Assembly: GCF_000347635.1 (NCBI RefSeq)
Contig: NC_020514.1
Span: forward strand, 1,736,001 to 1,800,000
DNA length: 64,000 nt
Direction of reading: 5' to 3'
From: Paraglaciecola psychrophila 170
GTDB taxonomy: Bacteria > Pseudomonadota > Gammaproteobacteria > Enterobacterales > Alteromonadaceae
The notes below the pieces were generated by a model. It was not told the DNA's origin and searched no databases. It saw nothing but the letters and a program-made list of their open reading frames with translations. This document shows, piece by piece, positions 37,062-46,582 of the stretch. Position numbers and translations under genes: made by a program. Numbering within the stretch: the first letter of the stretch is position 1; each line of letters starts with the position of its first letter.

Positions 37062-37481
37062 ATGAGCAATAGTATTGATCCCACCCGACAACAACTTGAT
37101 ATGTTTAAAAACTTACCCAGAGATACGCCCATTATGATGTTGAACCTGATTCGTTTACGCGATGTGGCTCAATATCCCGATGATCGAAATGCCAGCGGCG
37201 CCCAGGCCTATAAAAATTATGGCGAAGAAAGTGGCGCAATTTTTAAGCGTGTTGGCGGTGAAATCATTTGGCGTGGCGAGCCGGAGTGCTTGGTCATCGG
37301 CCCCTTGGAAGAGGTATGGGATATTGCCTTTATTGCACGTTACCCTAATACCTGCGCTTTTTTGGATATGATCACTGACGCGGTTTATAAGCAAGTGGTA
37401 GTTCATCGTCAGGCAGCAGTTCTCGATAGTCGTTTGATTCGCTTGGGTGAAGCGATAGAGGGAAGTGGGTTTGCTGGATGA
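37062..37481 (+). CDS. DUF1330-family protein, probable integron cassette gene
   Basis: A 139-residue protein of the dimeric alpha-beta barrel type: PIMMLNLIRLRDVAQYPD, GAQAYKNYGEESG, GGEIIWRGEPECLVIGPLEE and WDIAFIARYPNTCAFLDMI, then RQAAVLDSRLIRLG. These are the usual DUF1330 landmarks. AAGGA precedes the ATG. It is followed 28 bases later by the best attC site of the window, so it is very likely a complete cassette. Biochemical function is unknown for the family. Confidence 0.88.
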   Translation: MSNSIDPTRQQLDMFKNLPRDTPIMMLNLIRLRDVAQYPDDRNASGAQAYKNYGEESGAIFKRVGGEIIWRGEPECLVIGPLEEVWDIAFIARYPNTCAFLDMITDAVYKQVVVHRQAAVLDSRLIRLGEAIEGSGFAG

Positions 37482-37509
37482 GTAAAGTCTGCTGTATGAC
37501 GAGATCAAG

Positions 37510-37571
37510 ATTTAACAAGTGCGGCAATGCGTGGCTATGCCACAGCGCGGAGAGTAGCACAGGCGTTATAT
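37510..37571 (+). repeat. attC site, best example in the window
   Basis: 62 bases from ATTTAAC (a perfect RYYYAAC left core) to GTTATAT (right core, one base off GTTRRRY). The left arm is AAGTGCGGCAATGCG, the right arm GCACAGGCG, and a perfect central stem GTGGC TAT GCCAC fills the middle. Length, cores and foldback symmetry are those of integron cassette attC sites. It directly follows the DUF1330 gene and precedes a tiny membrane-protein gene. Confidence 0.75.
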
Positions 37572-37604
37572 GACTAATGAAGTCACATTCACATGGAGGG
37601 TAAT

Positions 37605-37682
37605 ATGGGTATTAATGTAGCAATGGTTCCTTGTATTTTAATTTTAACGGGAGTTTACCTGCTTTATTCACTATTCGATTAG
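37605..37682 (+). CDS. 25-residue single-span membrane peptide in a cassette
   Basis: MGINVAMVPCILILTGVYLL plus YSLFD is almost entirely one hydrophobic helix. GGAGG stands seven bases before the ATG, which is unusually good for this AT-rich region, and the start is 34 bases after an attC site. This supports a real, expressed micro-protein. No family is recognised. Confidence 0.5.
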   Translation: MGINVAMVPCILILTGVYLLYSLFD

Positions 37683-37697
37683 TAAAGAAGCAATAAC

Positions 37698-37730
37698 GCT
37701 CAACGTTAACAAGTGGTGGAGCAACATTCG
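37698..37730 (+). repeat. Left half of a possible attC site
   Basis: AACGTTAACAAGTGGTGGAGC follows the 25-residue gene by 15 bases and resembles the left arms of the other sites (TTAACAAGTG.GG). No right half was found, so the array may end or be truncated here. Confidence 0.35.
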
Positions 37731-38141
37731 TACTTGGTTTTACATAGATAGATGGTTGAATTTATTTAGGAATAATGAATTTTATTCAGCCTGTTCAGAT
37801 TATTGATAAATAGTCATATAATAAATAAGAAAAGATCGCGAACTTTTTCAGTGACTTAATATTATTGTTGGAATAATTATATTAGGCTAATAAATAAGAA
37901 TAATAATCTGTTGGATATTTTCGGTTTCGACATTTTAGACAATAATTATTTGGGTGTTATATGTCTTGGGGAATATTAAGTTAAATCGACTTTTAGACGA
38001 TTATTGGATTTGAAAGACTATTAATCAGATAGACACAATTCATAACTGACTAAACAATACCTCTAAACCCTTCAGCAGTTCTTGAGCGCTAAATCTATTT
38101 TGTCTACAATAGCGCACTTTTATTTAATTCAGGTCAACATT
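37731..38141. other. AT-rich intergenic region, nothing recognised
   Basis: No open frame of note, no attC core and no clear hairpin until the DUF3297 gene. Confidence 0.5.
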
Positions 38142-38390
38142 ATGAACGATACTAAATCGCCGCCCGCTTTACCAGATCGCCTTTCGAGCAATTCTCGAAG
38201 CCCACATTACGTGGAAGAAATTTTCGAGCACAACGTTGGTATTCTATTTAATGGTAAAGAGCGGACCAATGTTGAAGAATATTGCATCAGTGAAGGTTGG
38301 GTAAAAATCCCTTCTCCCAAAGCGTTGGATCGTCGAGGACAACCGCTGCTGGTTACTCTAAAAGGAACGGTTGAGGCCTTTTATAGTTAA
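38142..38390 (+). CDS. DUF3297-family protein
   Basis: An 82-residue conserved soluble protein: PALPDRLSSNSRSPHYVEEI, then EHNVGILFNGKERTNVEEY, ISEGWVKIPS and ending TLKGTVEAFY. The start is ATG 38142 (MNDTKS); the upstream extension of the frame lacks family similarity. Function unknown. Its neighbours are unrelated small genes. Confidence 0.88.
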   Translation: MNDTKSPPALPDRLSSNSRSPHYVEEIFEHNVGILFNGKERTNVEEYCISEGWVKIPSPKALDRRGQPLLVTLKGTVEAFYS

Positions 38391-38840
38391 TTATTTCGTA
38401 CTGCGCGGGGGAGAGACACTTATAAGTAAATCCATGAGAATTAAACAGCTGATAAGTGCGAGTGCTCACTAATTTTAGCCAATATTTAGTTTGCCATTTA
38501 TACTTAGCGCTTGTCTTCCCCCGTAAAGAACTTTTTTTAATTGGTTTCATAAGTCTTTTTCTTAACCATCGACCTTTATAGATATTGTCGAATAACTTTT
38601 AATTTTTGATTGGATTATAATGGAGGCCTAATTTGCTGGATTTGTTATGGTGAGTGAAGTAGTCAGAAGTTAAAAACGATTGGTGAAAACTGTAATTATT
38701 TAGCGAAAGCCGCTGACTCCCAATTACGCTATAAATACTATCCTATTGATAATACTAATCTTTAATTGTGGAACAGTCTTTGCTCTGTATCTTCATACCA
38801 ACTAGATTTTAACCAACGTTGGCTTAAATGGAGTATTAAA
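38391..38840. other. Intergenic, nothing recognised
   Basis: Several short frames, none with family features. GGAG at 38831 is the ribosome-binding site of the next gene. Confidence 0.45.
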
Positions 38841-39032
38841 ATGTTTACTTTCTTATGTGGTATGGTCTTTTTCTTCTTTTGGATAATTCCCATTCTCGCT
38901 ATCGGCGTTTCTGATCGTACTAGCGGAGGTGAAAAACTGGCATGGATCCTAGCCGTAATTTTTGTGTCTTGGTTTGCATGGATTTTTTACTTGTTGTTAG
39001 CGCCATTGAAATCCCGCCGTTACAGTGCCTAA
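38841..39032 (+). CDS. Small two-helix membrane protein
   Basis: From ATG 38841 (GGAG eight bases upstream) a 63-residue protein with two hydrophobic segments, FLCGMVFFFFWIIPILAIGV and LAWILAVIFVSWFAWIFYLL, and a basic tail. The layout resembles small phospholipase-D-N-terminal-like/immunity-type membrane proteins, but there is no firm family call. Confidence 0.6.
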   Translation: MFTFLCGMVFFFFWIIPILAIGVSDRTSGGEKLAWILAVIFVSWFAWIFYLLLAPLKSRRYSA

Positions 39033-39117
39033 AGTATGTTCTTAGTGCTAGAGCGCTGAGTCGATAAATTTTATATTGCAAGTAGTGTTTTGCATACAAA
39101 GAAGATATTAAGGTTCT

Positions 39118-39540
39118 ATGAAAAAAATATGATTGTTTGTATTAGTTGGTTTATCAATGTCATCAATCGCTATTAACATATCTTTGGTGGAAAGAATGAA
39201 AGCATTTGCTACAGTGCATTTTAAATCTTTTAATAGCTGCCAAGCTCCTAAATAGTGGAGTGTAAATGATCGTTATTTCTCTGTTTAGGTTGAGTTTTAT
39301 CATGATAATGGCGGTGTAACTTAGTATCGTGACACCATGATTTAAATACTCTAAACATGCATGTGGTAAATGTACTTGTAAGCTTGTTGCTGGTTCCTTA
39401 AAAATCCACTCGATTAAAGAGTTTGGTGCAATCAGTGTCGGCTCTTAGCTGTATAAAGATCCAACATTACAATGAATTTTATCTTCCTTCAGAATATGAT
39501 TAGAATCAAATAGATATTTTCAATTTTAGCCTTTATGATA
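39118..39540 (+). pseudogene. Probable decayed small secreted protein
   Basis: MKKI, then a TGA, then LFVLVGLSMSSIAINISL looks like a signal peptide with a Trp codon turned into a stop. Later in-frame pieces (MKAFATVHFKSFNSCQAPK, WSVNDRYFSV, VEFYHDNGGVT) are broken by further stops at about 39253, 39286 and 39319. No family was recognised. Confidence 0.35.
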
Positions 39541-39550
39541 AAAGCAATGG

Positions 39551-40294
39551 TTAAACTTTTATGCATGTAAAAATGGCGTTCCCAGAGTCATTAGCATAAG
39601 GGATGAGTCTCTCGTAATCATGCTCAAAGATATGGACTTCAAAGTAGGATTTCAACAGGTCCTCTAACTCATCAAAACTGAACGCAACCATTTGATGTTC
39701 GTCATTCCACACCTGGGTTTGCCCAGTGTTTGTTTTCTCAATGCTGAGTTTAAGCGACTGTTTATTGCCATTGCCACGGTAATGCCATCCAGAGCTAAAA
39801 GTGAACACGCTGTCGTCTTGTTTAGCAGTATGTTTTACAAATAGATTGTTGTCGATTTTTGTTTTATCGACCACGTTAAAACAGAAAATTCCATCTGTTT
39901 TTAAAGCTTGATAAACACTAGCGATACATTTCTTTAACTTCTCAATGCCATCGTTGTAATGTATGGAATACAAGAAACAAGTAATCAAATCGAATGGCTC
40001 AGACATATTAAATTCACTCATGTTTTGCAAAGAGAACTCCGCTTCTGGACAACGTACTGTGGCTATATCTAACATTGGTTGATTAATATCAAGACCACAG
40101 CTGTGATAACCTAAATCAATAAAATGGCGGACATGTGGACCCGTTCCACAGCCTAAATCAAGATAGGTACTGCCGTCGTTACCAAAGAGTTGGTGTAATC
40201 TGTGAATACAGTTACTTTGAGTTTGGTAATCGATATCGACACACATTAAATCGTAATAGGCTGAAAGATCGGTATACAGTGCGTTGGCGGACAT
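39551..40294 (-). CDS. SAM-dependent class I methyltransferase
   Basis: A 247-residue enzyme with SAM-binding motif I in TYLDLGCGTGPHVRHFIDLG and the acidic residue of motif II in HSCGLDINQPMLDIA. The PFDLITCFLYSIHYN stretch corresponds to motif IV. The family is the broad Methyltransf_25/11 group. The substrate cannot be inferred. It is a single gene, intact and flanked by decayed genes on both sides. Confidence 0.85.
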   Translation of the reverse strand: MSANALYTDLSAYYDLMCVDIDYQTQSNCIHRLHQLFGNDGSTYLDLGCGTGPHVRHFIDLGYHSCGLDINQPMLDIATVRCPEAEFSLQNMSEFNMSEPFDLITCFLYSIHYNDGIEKLKKCIASVYQALKTDGIFCFNVVDKTKIDNNLFVKHTAKQDDSVFTFSSGWHYRGNGNKQSLKLSIEKTNTGQTQVWNDEHQMVAFSFDELEDLLKSYFEVHIFEHDYERLIPYANDSGNAIFTCIKV

Positions 40295-40505
40295 ATTTGC
40301 CTAGTATTATTATCTGAAATTTTGTGGGGGCATAGTAAACTATGTTGTAAAGCTTGCGAAGTAGAAAAACTATATACAGAGGCCGCATCAATACTTTACG
40401 TTAGCAAACCCTAATTTGGCTTGATCGTCATGCTTGAAGAATGGCCATTTCGGTTTCATCATCAGCCGAATACTCTTTGATTTGACTAACAACATACGTT
40501 TTGAT
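40295..40505. other. Intergenic, nothing firm
   Basis: ACGTTAGCA at about 40394 resembles an attC right core but has no matching left half. Confidence 0.3.
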
Positions 40506-40883
40506 ATGAATATAGACATTACTCTGCTTGAAGGGCAAACTTTGGTAAACACCAGTTCATCAGTTATCGGAGTGTATCGGCAGGTGGGGATTAGTCATAT
40601 CCAGAACCATTTGATTATTATGCTGCGAGCGTAACTTTATGTGCCGCTTTTTATATTCGCAAGTTTTGTGATTTAAGAGGCATTAGTACCAAAGGGATCA
40701 CACTCACTCAAGAAAACTCGAACATAGGCAAAGATAAATATCACAAGCGCTTTGCTATTTCGGTAACATTATCCGAAGGTTTCCCGATAAGTATAAAAAG
40801 CATTATTTGCCGCAGCTAATTCGTACACGGTAGAAAAAGTCATACAAGTCATGCCAGAATTCGATATTCATATTGCTGACTAG
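40506..40883 (+). pseudogene. Decayed OsmC-family gene
   Basis: MNIDITLLEGQTLVNT opens at ATG 40506. After a stop, other frames give TLCAAFYIRKFCDLRGISTK, GITLTQENSN, HKRFAISVTLSEGFP, KHYLPQLIRT and TVEKVIQVMPEFDIHIAD. In this order they match an OsmC-like protein (peroxide-detoxifying or related fold), including the S.a.Caa.yi region and the closing V..vi...P.f.i. At least three frameshifts plus stops show that it is inactive. Confidence 0.6.
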
Positions 40884-40959
40884 TGCACTTTAATGATTTA
40901 GGGTGCCGAGTCACTCGACTGCATTTAATAAAATCGCCTGAGTCACTTTAGCTTTAAGC

Positions 40960-42687
40960 TTACAGTCCGAATGAATACTTCAGTAACGTCAACACAATAG
41001 TTGAGTAACAAATCGATATCGGTAGTCCAAACTTAATAAAATGTTTAAATTTATAGTTACTGGCACTAAAGACCAATAGATTGGTTTGGTAGCCATAGGG
41101 TGAGATAAAGCTAGCGCTTGCGGCAAAAGCGACTGCCAGTGCAAATGGCATAATTGGAACGCCTAGGGTTTGCACGAGTCCATAGGCAAGAGGGAACATT
41201 AGCGCGGCGGCTGCGTTGTTGGTGACCAGTTCGGTGAGTATTAGAGTGAGTACGTACACCATTACAAGTGCCCATATGGGGCTGACACTGGTGGCCCATG
41301 GACCAATCAATTGCATAATCTGGTGTATTACACCTGATTTTTCTAGAGCAGTGGCAAGGCTCAGTGCGCCAACGATTACCACGATTAAATTAAGGGGGAT
41401 ATTTCGTTTGATTTCGTTATTGGTGGTTACTCTCGCTATTACCAATATGGCGATAAAAAACAGTAAGCCTGTCGCTAAATTTAATATTGAAGTCGCTGCC
41501 AAGGCTACGGTGAATAGAAAACCTCCTAGCGTAATCCAATCCTGAGTACGACTCAGTTTAGTTTCCATCTTTTTTTCAGACAGAATAAAAAAGTTTTTGG
41601 TGAGGTTATGCCTTTGCATAAAGTCTGGGCCTGTAGCGAGCAACAAAAAGTCACCCGATTGCAGCTTTATTTCGCCCAGTTTGCCAGATAATGATTCTCC
41701 GTCGCGTCTTATCGCAACTACTGCTGCATCAAATAATGCCCTAAAGCCTAGCGCCTTTAATGTTTGACCGATAATTTGTGCACGGTTAGAAATGATCACT
41801 TCTGTGAGGTTTTCACGCTCTAAACCGTTAGACTCAGCAAAGAGTTTTAAGCCTATAATATGGTCTAAGTTGCCGACATGTTGAATATTGCCAGAAAATA
41901 TTAATTTGTCGCCAGACTGAATTACAACATCAGGTGTAACGGGGCTGATTAGTTTTCCACCTCTCGCTATTTCAATCAAAAACAACTCAGGTAAATTTCT
42001 TAGGTGATTTTCTTCGACACTCTTACCAATTAACTCACAGTCTTCATCTACGTCAGCTTCAATAAAATAGCTATTATATTCAGAACTTTTATTGGCGATT
42101 TCTGGTAATAGTGGCGTCATCAAAAACATCAACAAACCGCAACTCAAACCTGCTACCAAACCATACAGTGTGAAATCCCAAAAATTGAACCCCGGATGAC
42201 CATGCTCAATTAAGAAACTATCAACAATTAAGTTGGTAGAGGTACCAATCAGGGTCACGGTACCACCCAAAATAGCCGAATACGACAGTGGGATGAGTAG
42301 TCGAGAGGCGTGGTGATATTGGTTTTGTTTTACCGGACCAATTAAACTTGCCACTATTGCGGTATTATTTAAAAGTGCAGAAGAGAAAAAGGTCAAACCA
42401 AATAGACGCCAGTAACTGGCATTAAAGCTTGCTGTGACTAACGTTCTACCTAAACGTTTAATTAATGATGTTTTATCTACTGCTGAACTGACGAGTAGTA
42501 GTAATACTAGAGTGATTAAACCTTGATTGGTGAAGTTATTAATAACGTCACCAATCACTAACTGTTGAGTAATAATTAAGGCCAACAGTGAAGCTGCAAA
42601 GATCGAAGACGGGCGCTTGTTGGTGGTAATAAGCGCCAATATAGTACTGGCAAAAATGGCTAATACCAGATACTGATTAATATCCAT
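40960..42687 (-). CDS. SLC13/DASS-type permease with two TrkA-C domains, probable sulfate transporter
   Basis: A 575-residue inner-membrane protein with about 11 membrane segments and two cytosolic RCK/TrkA-C-like domains in the middle (ELIGKSVEENHLRNLPELFL..., AQIIGQTLKALGFRALFDAA...). The repeated STNLIVDS and TNNAAAALMFPLAYGL motifs are typical of the SLC13/ArsB superfamily. It is the last gene after cysD-cysC-cysQ-cysN and lies 32 bases past cysN. Context points to sulfate uptake for assimilation; that is inferred. Confidence 0.88.
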   Translation of the reverse strand: MDINQYLVLAIFASTILALITTNKRPSSIFAASLLALIITQQLVIGDVINNFTNQGLITLVLLLLVSSAVDKTSLIKRLGRTLVTASFNASYWRLFGLTFFSSALLNNTAIVASLIGPVKQNQYHHASRLLIPLSYSAILGGTVTLIGTSTNLIVDSFLIEHGHPGFNFWDFTLYGLVAGLSCGLLMFLMTPLLPEIANKSSEYNSYFIEADVDEDCELIGKSVEENHLRNLPELFLIEIARGGKLISPVTPDVVIQSGDKLIFSGNIQHVGNLDHIIGLKLFAESNGLERENLTEVIISNRAQIIGQTLKALGFRALFDAAVVAIRRDGESLSGKLGEIKLQSGDFLLLATGPDFMQRHNLTKNFFILSEKKMETKLSRTQDWITLGGFLFTVALAATSILNLATGLLFFIAILVIARVTTNNEIKRNIPLNLIVVIVGALSLATALEKSGVIHQIMQLIGPWATSVSPIWALVMVYVLTLILTELVTNNAAAALMFPLAYGLVQTLGVPIMPFALAVAFAASASFISPYGYQTNLLVFSASNYKFKHFIKFGLPISICYSTIVLTLLKYSFGL

Positions 42688-42719
42688 ATTGTCTTATTCT
42701 TTTTAAGTATGACTAAGGA

Positions 42720-44126
42720 TTACAATTTTCTGATATCGGTCGCATTCCAATGAGGGAAATGTTTTCTGACTAAATCATTAAATTCTAATTCAAATTCAGA
42801 AAATTGACCCGCACTCATATCTTCTGCAACGTCGATGATCATACCCGCACCCACTGTTCCATTCGTGACTCTATCAATAATGATAAAAGCACCCGTAGAT
42901 CGATTTTTGGTATAAGGGTCACATGCAACAGGCTGAGTGAGTTTGATTTTACCCACAGCAATTTCATTTAACGCCAGACGCACTGTATTCTTGTGTTCCA
43001 TCGAGTTTACATCAATTTGATATTCCACCTCGGTGACACTACCGGGTACAAACTTGGTCGCAAACTTAAATCCATATTGCTTATTAGGCATCATCGGCTC
43101 TTCATCCATCCACACTAAATTTGTTCTATAAGTGTTACTGTGAAGAGGCAGGTTGTCGCTTTTGACTATCATATCGCCACGAGAAATATCAATTTCGTCT
43201 TCTAGTGTGATGGTTGTGGTAAGAGGGGCATAGACTCTTTCTTGCTCACCTTCAAAATTAACCAGCGCTTTCACTCTAGATTGCTTACCTGAGGGCAGGG
43301 CAGTGATACGGTCGCCGGGCTTAATCTGACCAGACACTACTGTACCTGCAAAACCCCTGAAGTTTAGATTCGGACGGTTAACGTATTGCACGGGGAAACG
43401 AAAATCGTCGGCATTGATATCGTCATTAATTTCGACTTGCTCTAACATGGTCATCAATGTTTCACCCTGGTACCATGGTGTGTTTTCGCTGACGTTAACC
43501 ACATTATCACCATCTAAAGCCGACAAAGGAATAAACTGAATGTCAGGGATCTCTAGCTGTTTAGAGAACTGCAGGTAGTCTGCTTTGATTTCTTCATAAA
43601 CTGTTTCGCTGTAGTCTTTTAAGTCCATTTTGTTAACGGCCACAATAACGTGTTTGATGCCTAACAAAGAAACTAAGAATGAGTGGCGACGGGTTTGAGT
43701 TTTCACGCCTGCGCGGGCATCAATCAGGATAATTGCCACATCACAATTAGAGGCGCCTGTCACCATGTTGCGGGTGTACTGCTCATGCCCTGGGGTGTCT
43801 GCAATGATAAATTTACGTTTATCGGTCGAGTAATAGCGGTATGCCACATCGATGGTAATGCCTTGCTCGCGTTCAGACTGCAAACCATCAACCAGTAGGG
43901 CTAAATCAACCTTGTCACCAGTTGTACCCATTTTTTTACTGTCTTTGGTGATAGCGGCAAGTTGATCTTCAAAAATCATTTTGGAGTCATGTAACAAACG
44001 ACCAATTAAGGTACTTTTACCATCATCAACACTGCCGCAAGTTAAAAATCGCAGCATGTCTTTCTTTTCATGTTGGTCTAGATAGCCCAATATATCGGAC
44101 TGTAATAATGTATTTTCGCTATTCAT
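42720..44126 (-). CDS. cysN: Sulfate adenylyltransferase subunit 1 (GTPase)
   Basis: About 468 residues. I start it at ATG 44126 (MNSENTLLQ), two bases after the cysQ stop codon; a TTG at 44135 would overlap cysQ. It is the EF-Tu-like GTPase that drives ATP-sulfurylase. The P-loop [12 protein letters not shown] is at residues 31-42, and G3 is [12 protein letters not shown], with NKMD further on. There is no fused APS kinase domain, in line with the separate cysC. It pairs with CysD. Confidence 0.96.
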   Translation of the reverse strand: MNSENTLLQSDILGYLDQHEKKDMLRFLTCGSVDDGKSTLIGRLLHDSKMIFEDQLAAITKDSKKMGTTGDKVDLALLVDGLQSEREQGITIDVAYRYYSTDKRKFIIADTPGHEQYTRNMVTGASNCDVAIILIDARAGVKTQTRRHSFLVSLLGIKHVIVAVNKMDLKDYSETVYEEIKADYLQFSKQLEIPDIQFIPLSALDGDNVVNVSENTPWYQGETLMTMLEQVEINDDINADDFRFPVQYVNRPNLNFRGFAGTVVSGQIKPGDRITALPSGKQSRVKALVNFEGEQERVYAPLTTTITLEDEIDISRGDMIVKSDNLPLHSNTYRTNLVWMDEEPMMPNKQYGFKFATKFVPGSVTEVEYQIDVNSMEHKNTVRLALNEIAVGKIKLTQPVACDPYTKNRSTGAFIIIDRVTNGTVGAGMIIDVAEDMSAGQFSEFELEFNDLVRKHFPHWNATDIRKL

Positions 44127-44128
44127 AA

Positions 44129-44917
44129 TTAGCAACTCACCAAGAAATAAGGATTTAAAACGGAATCTTTTTGATTGTATCTAAGAGGTTCAACATCTGT
44201 TTTTAGGGCATCAGTTGCATCTTCAATTATGGTGACCTTACCGCCAGCTGCTTCGACAACAGCTTGCGCAGCGCCAGTATCCCATTCACAGGTAGGGCCT
44301 AAGCGCGGATAAAGATGCGCGGCACCTTCTGCTACAAGGCATAACTTAAGGGAGCTGCCCATAGCGACCAGCTCAGTCTCACCTTCTAAAGAGTCTAACA
44401 AGGCTTGTATCTCTGGGCTTTGATGAGAACGGCTACCGACTATCTTCCAGGTTTCGCCTTTGGTCCACGCTTTGGGAGATATCTCGGTTTTGACACCTGC
44501 GGTTATTTTATAAGCACCTTGGCCTAAAACACCGACATAGGTTTGTTTCAAAACCGGCGCATAAACGACACCAAATATCGGTACACCGTCTTTAATTAGT
44601 GCAATATTCACCGTGAATTCACCGTTTTTCTTAATGAACTCTTTGGTGCCATCAAGTGGGTCAACTAACCAATAGGTGTCCCAACTGCTGCGTTCTTGCC
44701 AAGAAATATCGGCAGACTCTTCAGACAGAATAGGAAAATCTGATACTTTACTTAAGCCTTCAACAATGCAGTTGTGCGCGGCTAAATCAGCTTCAGTTAA
44801 CGGGCTTTTATCTGATTTTTCATAGATGGTAAAATCATTTTGATAGATATTCATGATTTTGTCACCGGCAAGGTGACTTATATCGATGATATTTTGAATA
44901 AGTGGTTGCTCTAACAT
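44129..44917 (-). CDS. cysQ: 3'(2'),5'-bisphosphate nucleotidase CysQ
   Basis: A 262-residue inositol-monophosphatase-fold enzyme that hydrolyses PAP, the by-product of PAPS reduction, to AMP. It has the metal-binding [16 protein letters not shown] motif, an upstream acidic pair in [10 protein letters not shown], and [15 protein letters not shown] near the end. It lies inside the cys operon between cysC and cysN (ATG overlaps the cysC stop by one base), which places PAP removal under the same control as sulfate activation. Confidence 0.94.
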   Translation of the reverse strand: MLEQPLIQNIIDISHLAGDKIMNIYQNDFTIYEKSDKSPLTEADLAAHNCIVEGLSKVSDFPILSEESADISWQERSSWDTYWLVDPLDGTKEFIKKNGEFTVNIALIKDGVPIFGVVYAPVLKQTYVGVLGQGAYKITAGVKTEISPKAWTKGETWKIVGSRSHQSPEIQALLDSLEGETELVAMGSSLKLCLVAEGAAHLYPRLGPTCEWDTGAAQAVVEAAGGKVTIIEDATDALKTDVEPLRYNQKDSVLNPYFLVSC

Positions 44918-45513
44918 TAAGCCACAATCCCTTTTTGTTTAAGTAAATCAAAAAGTTGTTCGGCTGATTGTTCGGCGGTTTGCCCAGAAAACGCTAAGGT
45001 TATTTCTGCGTTCTCAGGTGCTTCGTAAGGTGAATCGATACCGGTAAAGTCTTTAATGTCACCTTGTCGGGCTTTTTGGTATAGGCCTTTGGGGTCACGT
45101 TTTTCACATTCTTCTATTGGCGTATCAACAAATATTTCGACAAATTCACCATCAGCTAATAAACGACGGCAAAAGTCTCTTTCAGTTCTGAACGGCGATA
45201 TAAAAGCGGTCAGGACTATGATGCCTGCATCCACAAAAAGCTTAGACACTTCACCAATACGTCTAATGTTTTCGACTCTGTCTTTATCACTGAAGGTCAA
45301 ATCCCCACATAAGCCATGACGCACGTTATCGCCATCTAGCAAATAGGTATGTTTGCCATTTTCAGCTAATTTTTTTTCTAATAAATTAGCCACTGTGGAT
45401 TTACCTGAACCACTTAAACCTGTTAGCCATAAGACACAAGGTTTCTGTTTTTTTGCTTGTGCTCTGCGAGCCTTATCTACATCATGCTGATGCCATAATA
45501 TGTTAGTCACCAT
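44917..45513 (-). CDS. cysC: Adenylylsulfate kinase
   Basis: A 198-residue APS kinase that makes PAPS from APS and ATP. The Walker A motif is GLSGSGKST at residues 32-40. The [16 protein letters not shown] and [13 protein letters not shown] segments are characteristic. Start and stop codons overlap those of its neighbours by one base, so it is tightly coupled in the operon cysD-cysC-cysQ-cysN-permease. Confidence 0.97.
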   Translation of the reverse strand: MVTNILWHQHDVDKARRAQAKKQKPCVLWLTGLSGSGKSTVANLLEKKLAENGKHTYLLDGDNVRHGLCGDLTFSDKDRVENIRRIGEVSKLFVDAGIIVLTAFISPFRTERDFCRRLLADGEFVEIFVDTPIEECEKRDPKGLYQKARQGDIKDFTGIDSPYEAPENAEITLAFSGQTAEQSAEQLFDLLKQKGIVA

Positions 45514-46427
45514 TAAAAATATCCTTCCATTTTTTTCTTCTCCATTGAACCTGAAGAATCATGGTCAATCACACGCCCTTGACGCTCAGACGTTTTGGTA
45601 AGCAACATCTCTTGAATCACTTCTGGCAAGGTTGCGGCAGTAGACTCAACAGCACCTGTAAGGGGGTAACACCCTAGAGTCCTAAAACGTACTGAACGCA
45701 TTTCAGGGGACTCACCTTCTTCCATTGGCATACGATCATCGTCAACCATAAAGTACACACCGTCGCGCTTAACTACTGGACGAGGTTTTGCCAAATATAA
45801 TGAAGGAATTTCGATGTTTTCCATGTAGATATATTGCCATATATCTAGTTCAGTCCAGTTGGACATAGGGAAGACCCGAATACTTTCGCCTTTATTAATT
45901 TGTGCGTTATAAATGTTCCATAATTCTGGACGTTGGTTTTTAGGATCCCATCTGTGGTTTTCATCACGAAATGAATAAACACGCTCTTTGGCCCGAGATT
46001 TCTCTTCATCGCGTCTTGCGCCACCAAACGCAGCATCAAATTTATAGTGATTCAATGCTTGTTTCAAGCCTTGAGTTTTCATTATATCGGTATGTTTAGA
46101 GCTACCATGGCTGAAGGGACCCACATTCATCTTCACGCCTTCCGGATTGATATGTACCAGTAGGTTGAGATCATGCTTTTTGGCTATTTCGTCACGAAAT
46201 GCAATCATTTCTTGAAATTTCCAGGTGGTATCTACATGCAGCAAAGGAAAGGGGATTTTGCCTGGAGCAAAGGCTTTTCGAGCTAGATGTAATAACACTG
46301 AAGAATCTTTACCCACAGAATATAACATCACTGGATTGTCGAATTCAGCCGCCACTTCCCGGAAAATATGAATACTTTCGGCTTCGAGTTGCTTTAAATG
46401 GGTCACAGTAGGGATTGAGTTAGACAT
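45513..46427 (-). CDS. cysD: Sulfate adenylyltransferase subunit 2
   Basis: About 304 residues, starting at ATG 46427 (MSNSIPTVT); an upstream TTG at 46442 is less likely. It is the ATP-sulfurylase catalytic subunit with the PP-loop [20 protein letters not shown] and the typical [20 protein letters not shown] and [20 protein letters not shown] regions. First gene of the sulfate-activation operon. A promoter must lie in 46428-46580, where TATAAT appears on the minus strand near 46505, without a convincing -35 box. Confidence 0.97.
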   Translation of the reverse strand: MSNSIPTVTHLKQLEAESIHIFREVAAEFDNPVMLYSVGKDSSVLLHLARKAFAPGKIPFPLLHVDTTWKFQEMIAFRDEIAKKHDLNLLVHINPEGVKMNVGPFSHGSSKHTDIMKTQGLKQALNHYKFDAAFGGARRDEEKSRAKERVYSFRDENHRWDPKNQRPELWNIYNAQINKGESIRVFPMSNWTELDIWQYIYMENIEIPSLYLAKPRPVVKRDGVYFMVDDDRMPMEEGESPEMRSVRFRTLGCYPLTGAVESTAATLPEVIQEMLLTKTSERQGRVIDHDSSGSMEKKKMEGYF

Positions 46428-46582
46428 GGATTTCTCACACAAATTTGGTTGTTTATATTAAATAAATCTAAGCATAGAACAATAACAAAATTCGACTTTA
46501 AATTATATTCTTATTTGTACTATCACAGCACTATTTAAACTGGTGATAAGTCAGAAATAAATAGCTGTGATAGTCTCAATGT

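Noticed and set aside
37155..37560. Minus-strand frames of 117 and 62 residues opposite the DUF1330 gene
   Set aside because: They are antisense to a recognised family gene and to the attC site; no family features.
33000..41000. Prophage or genomic island with integrase
   Set aside because: No phage structural, lysis or integrase genes and no tRNA attachment site were found; attC-like sites explain the region better.
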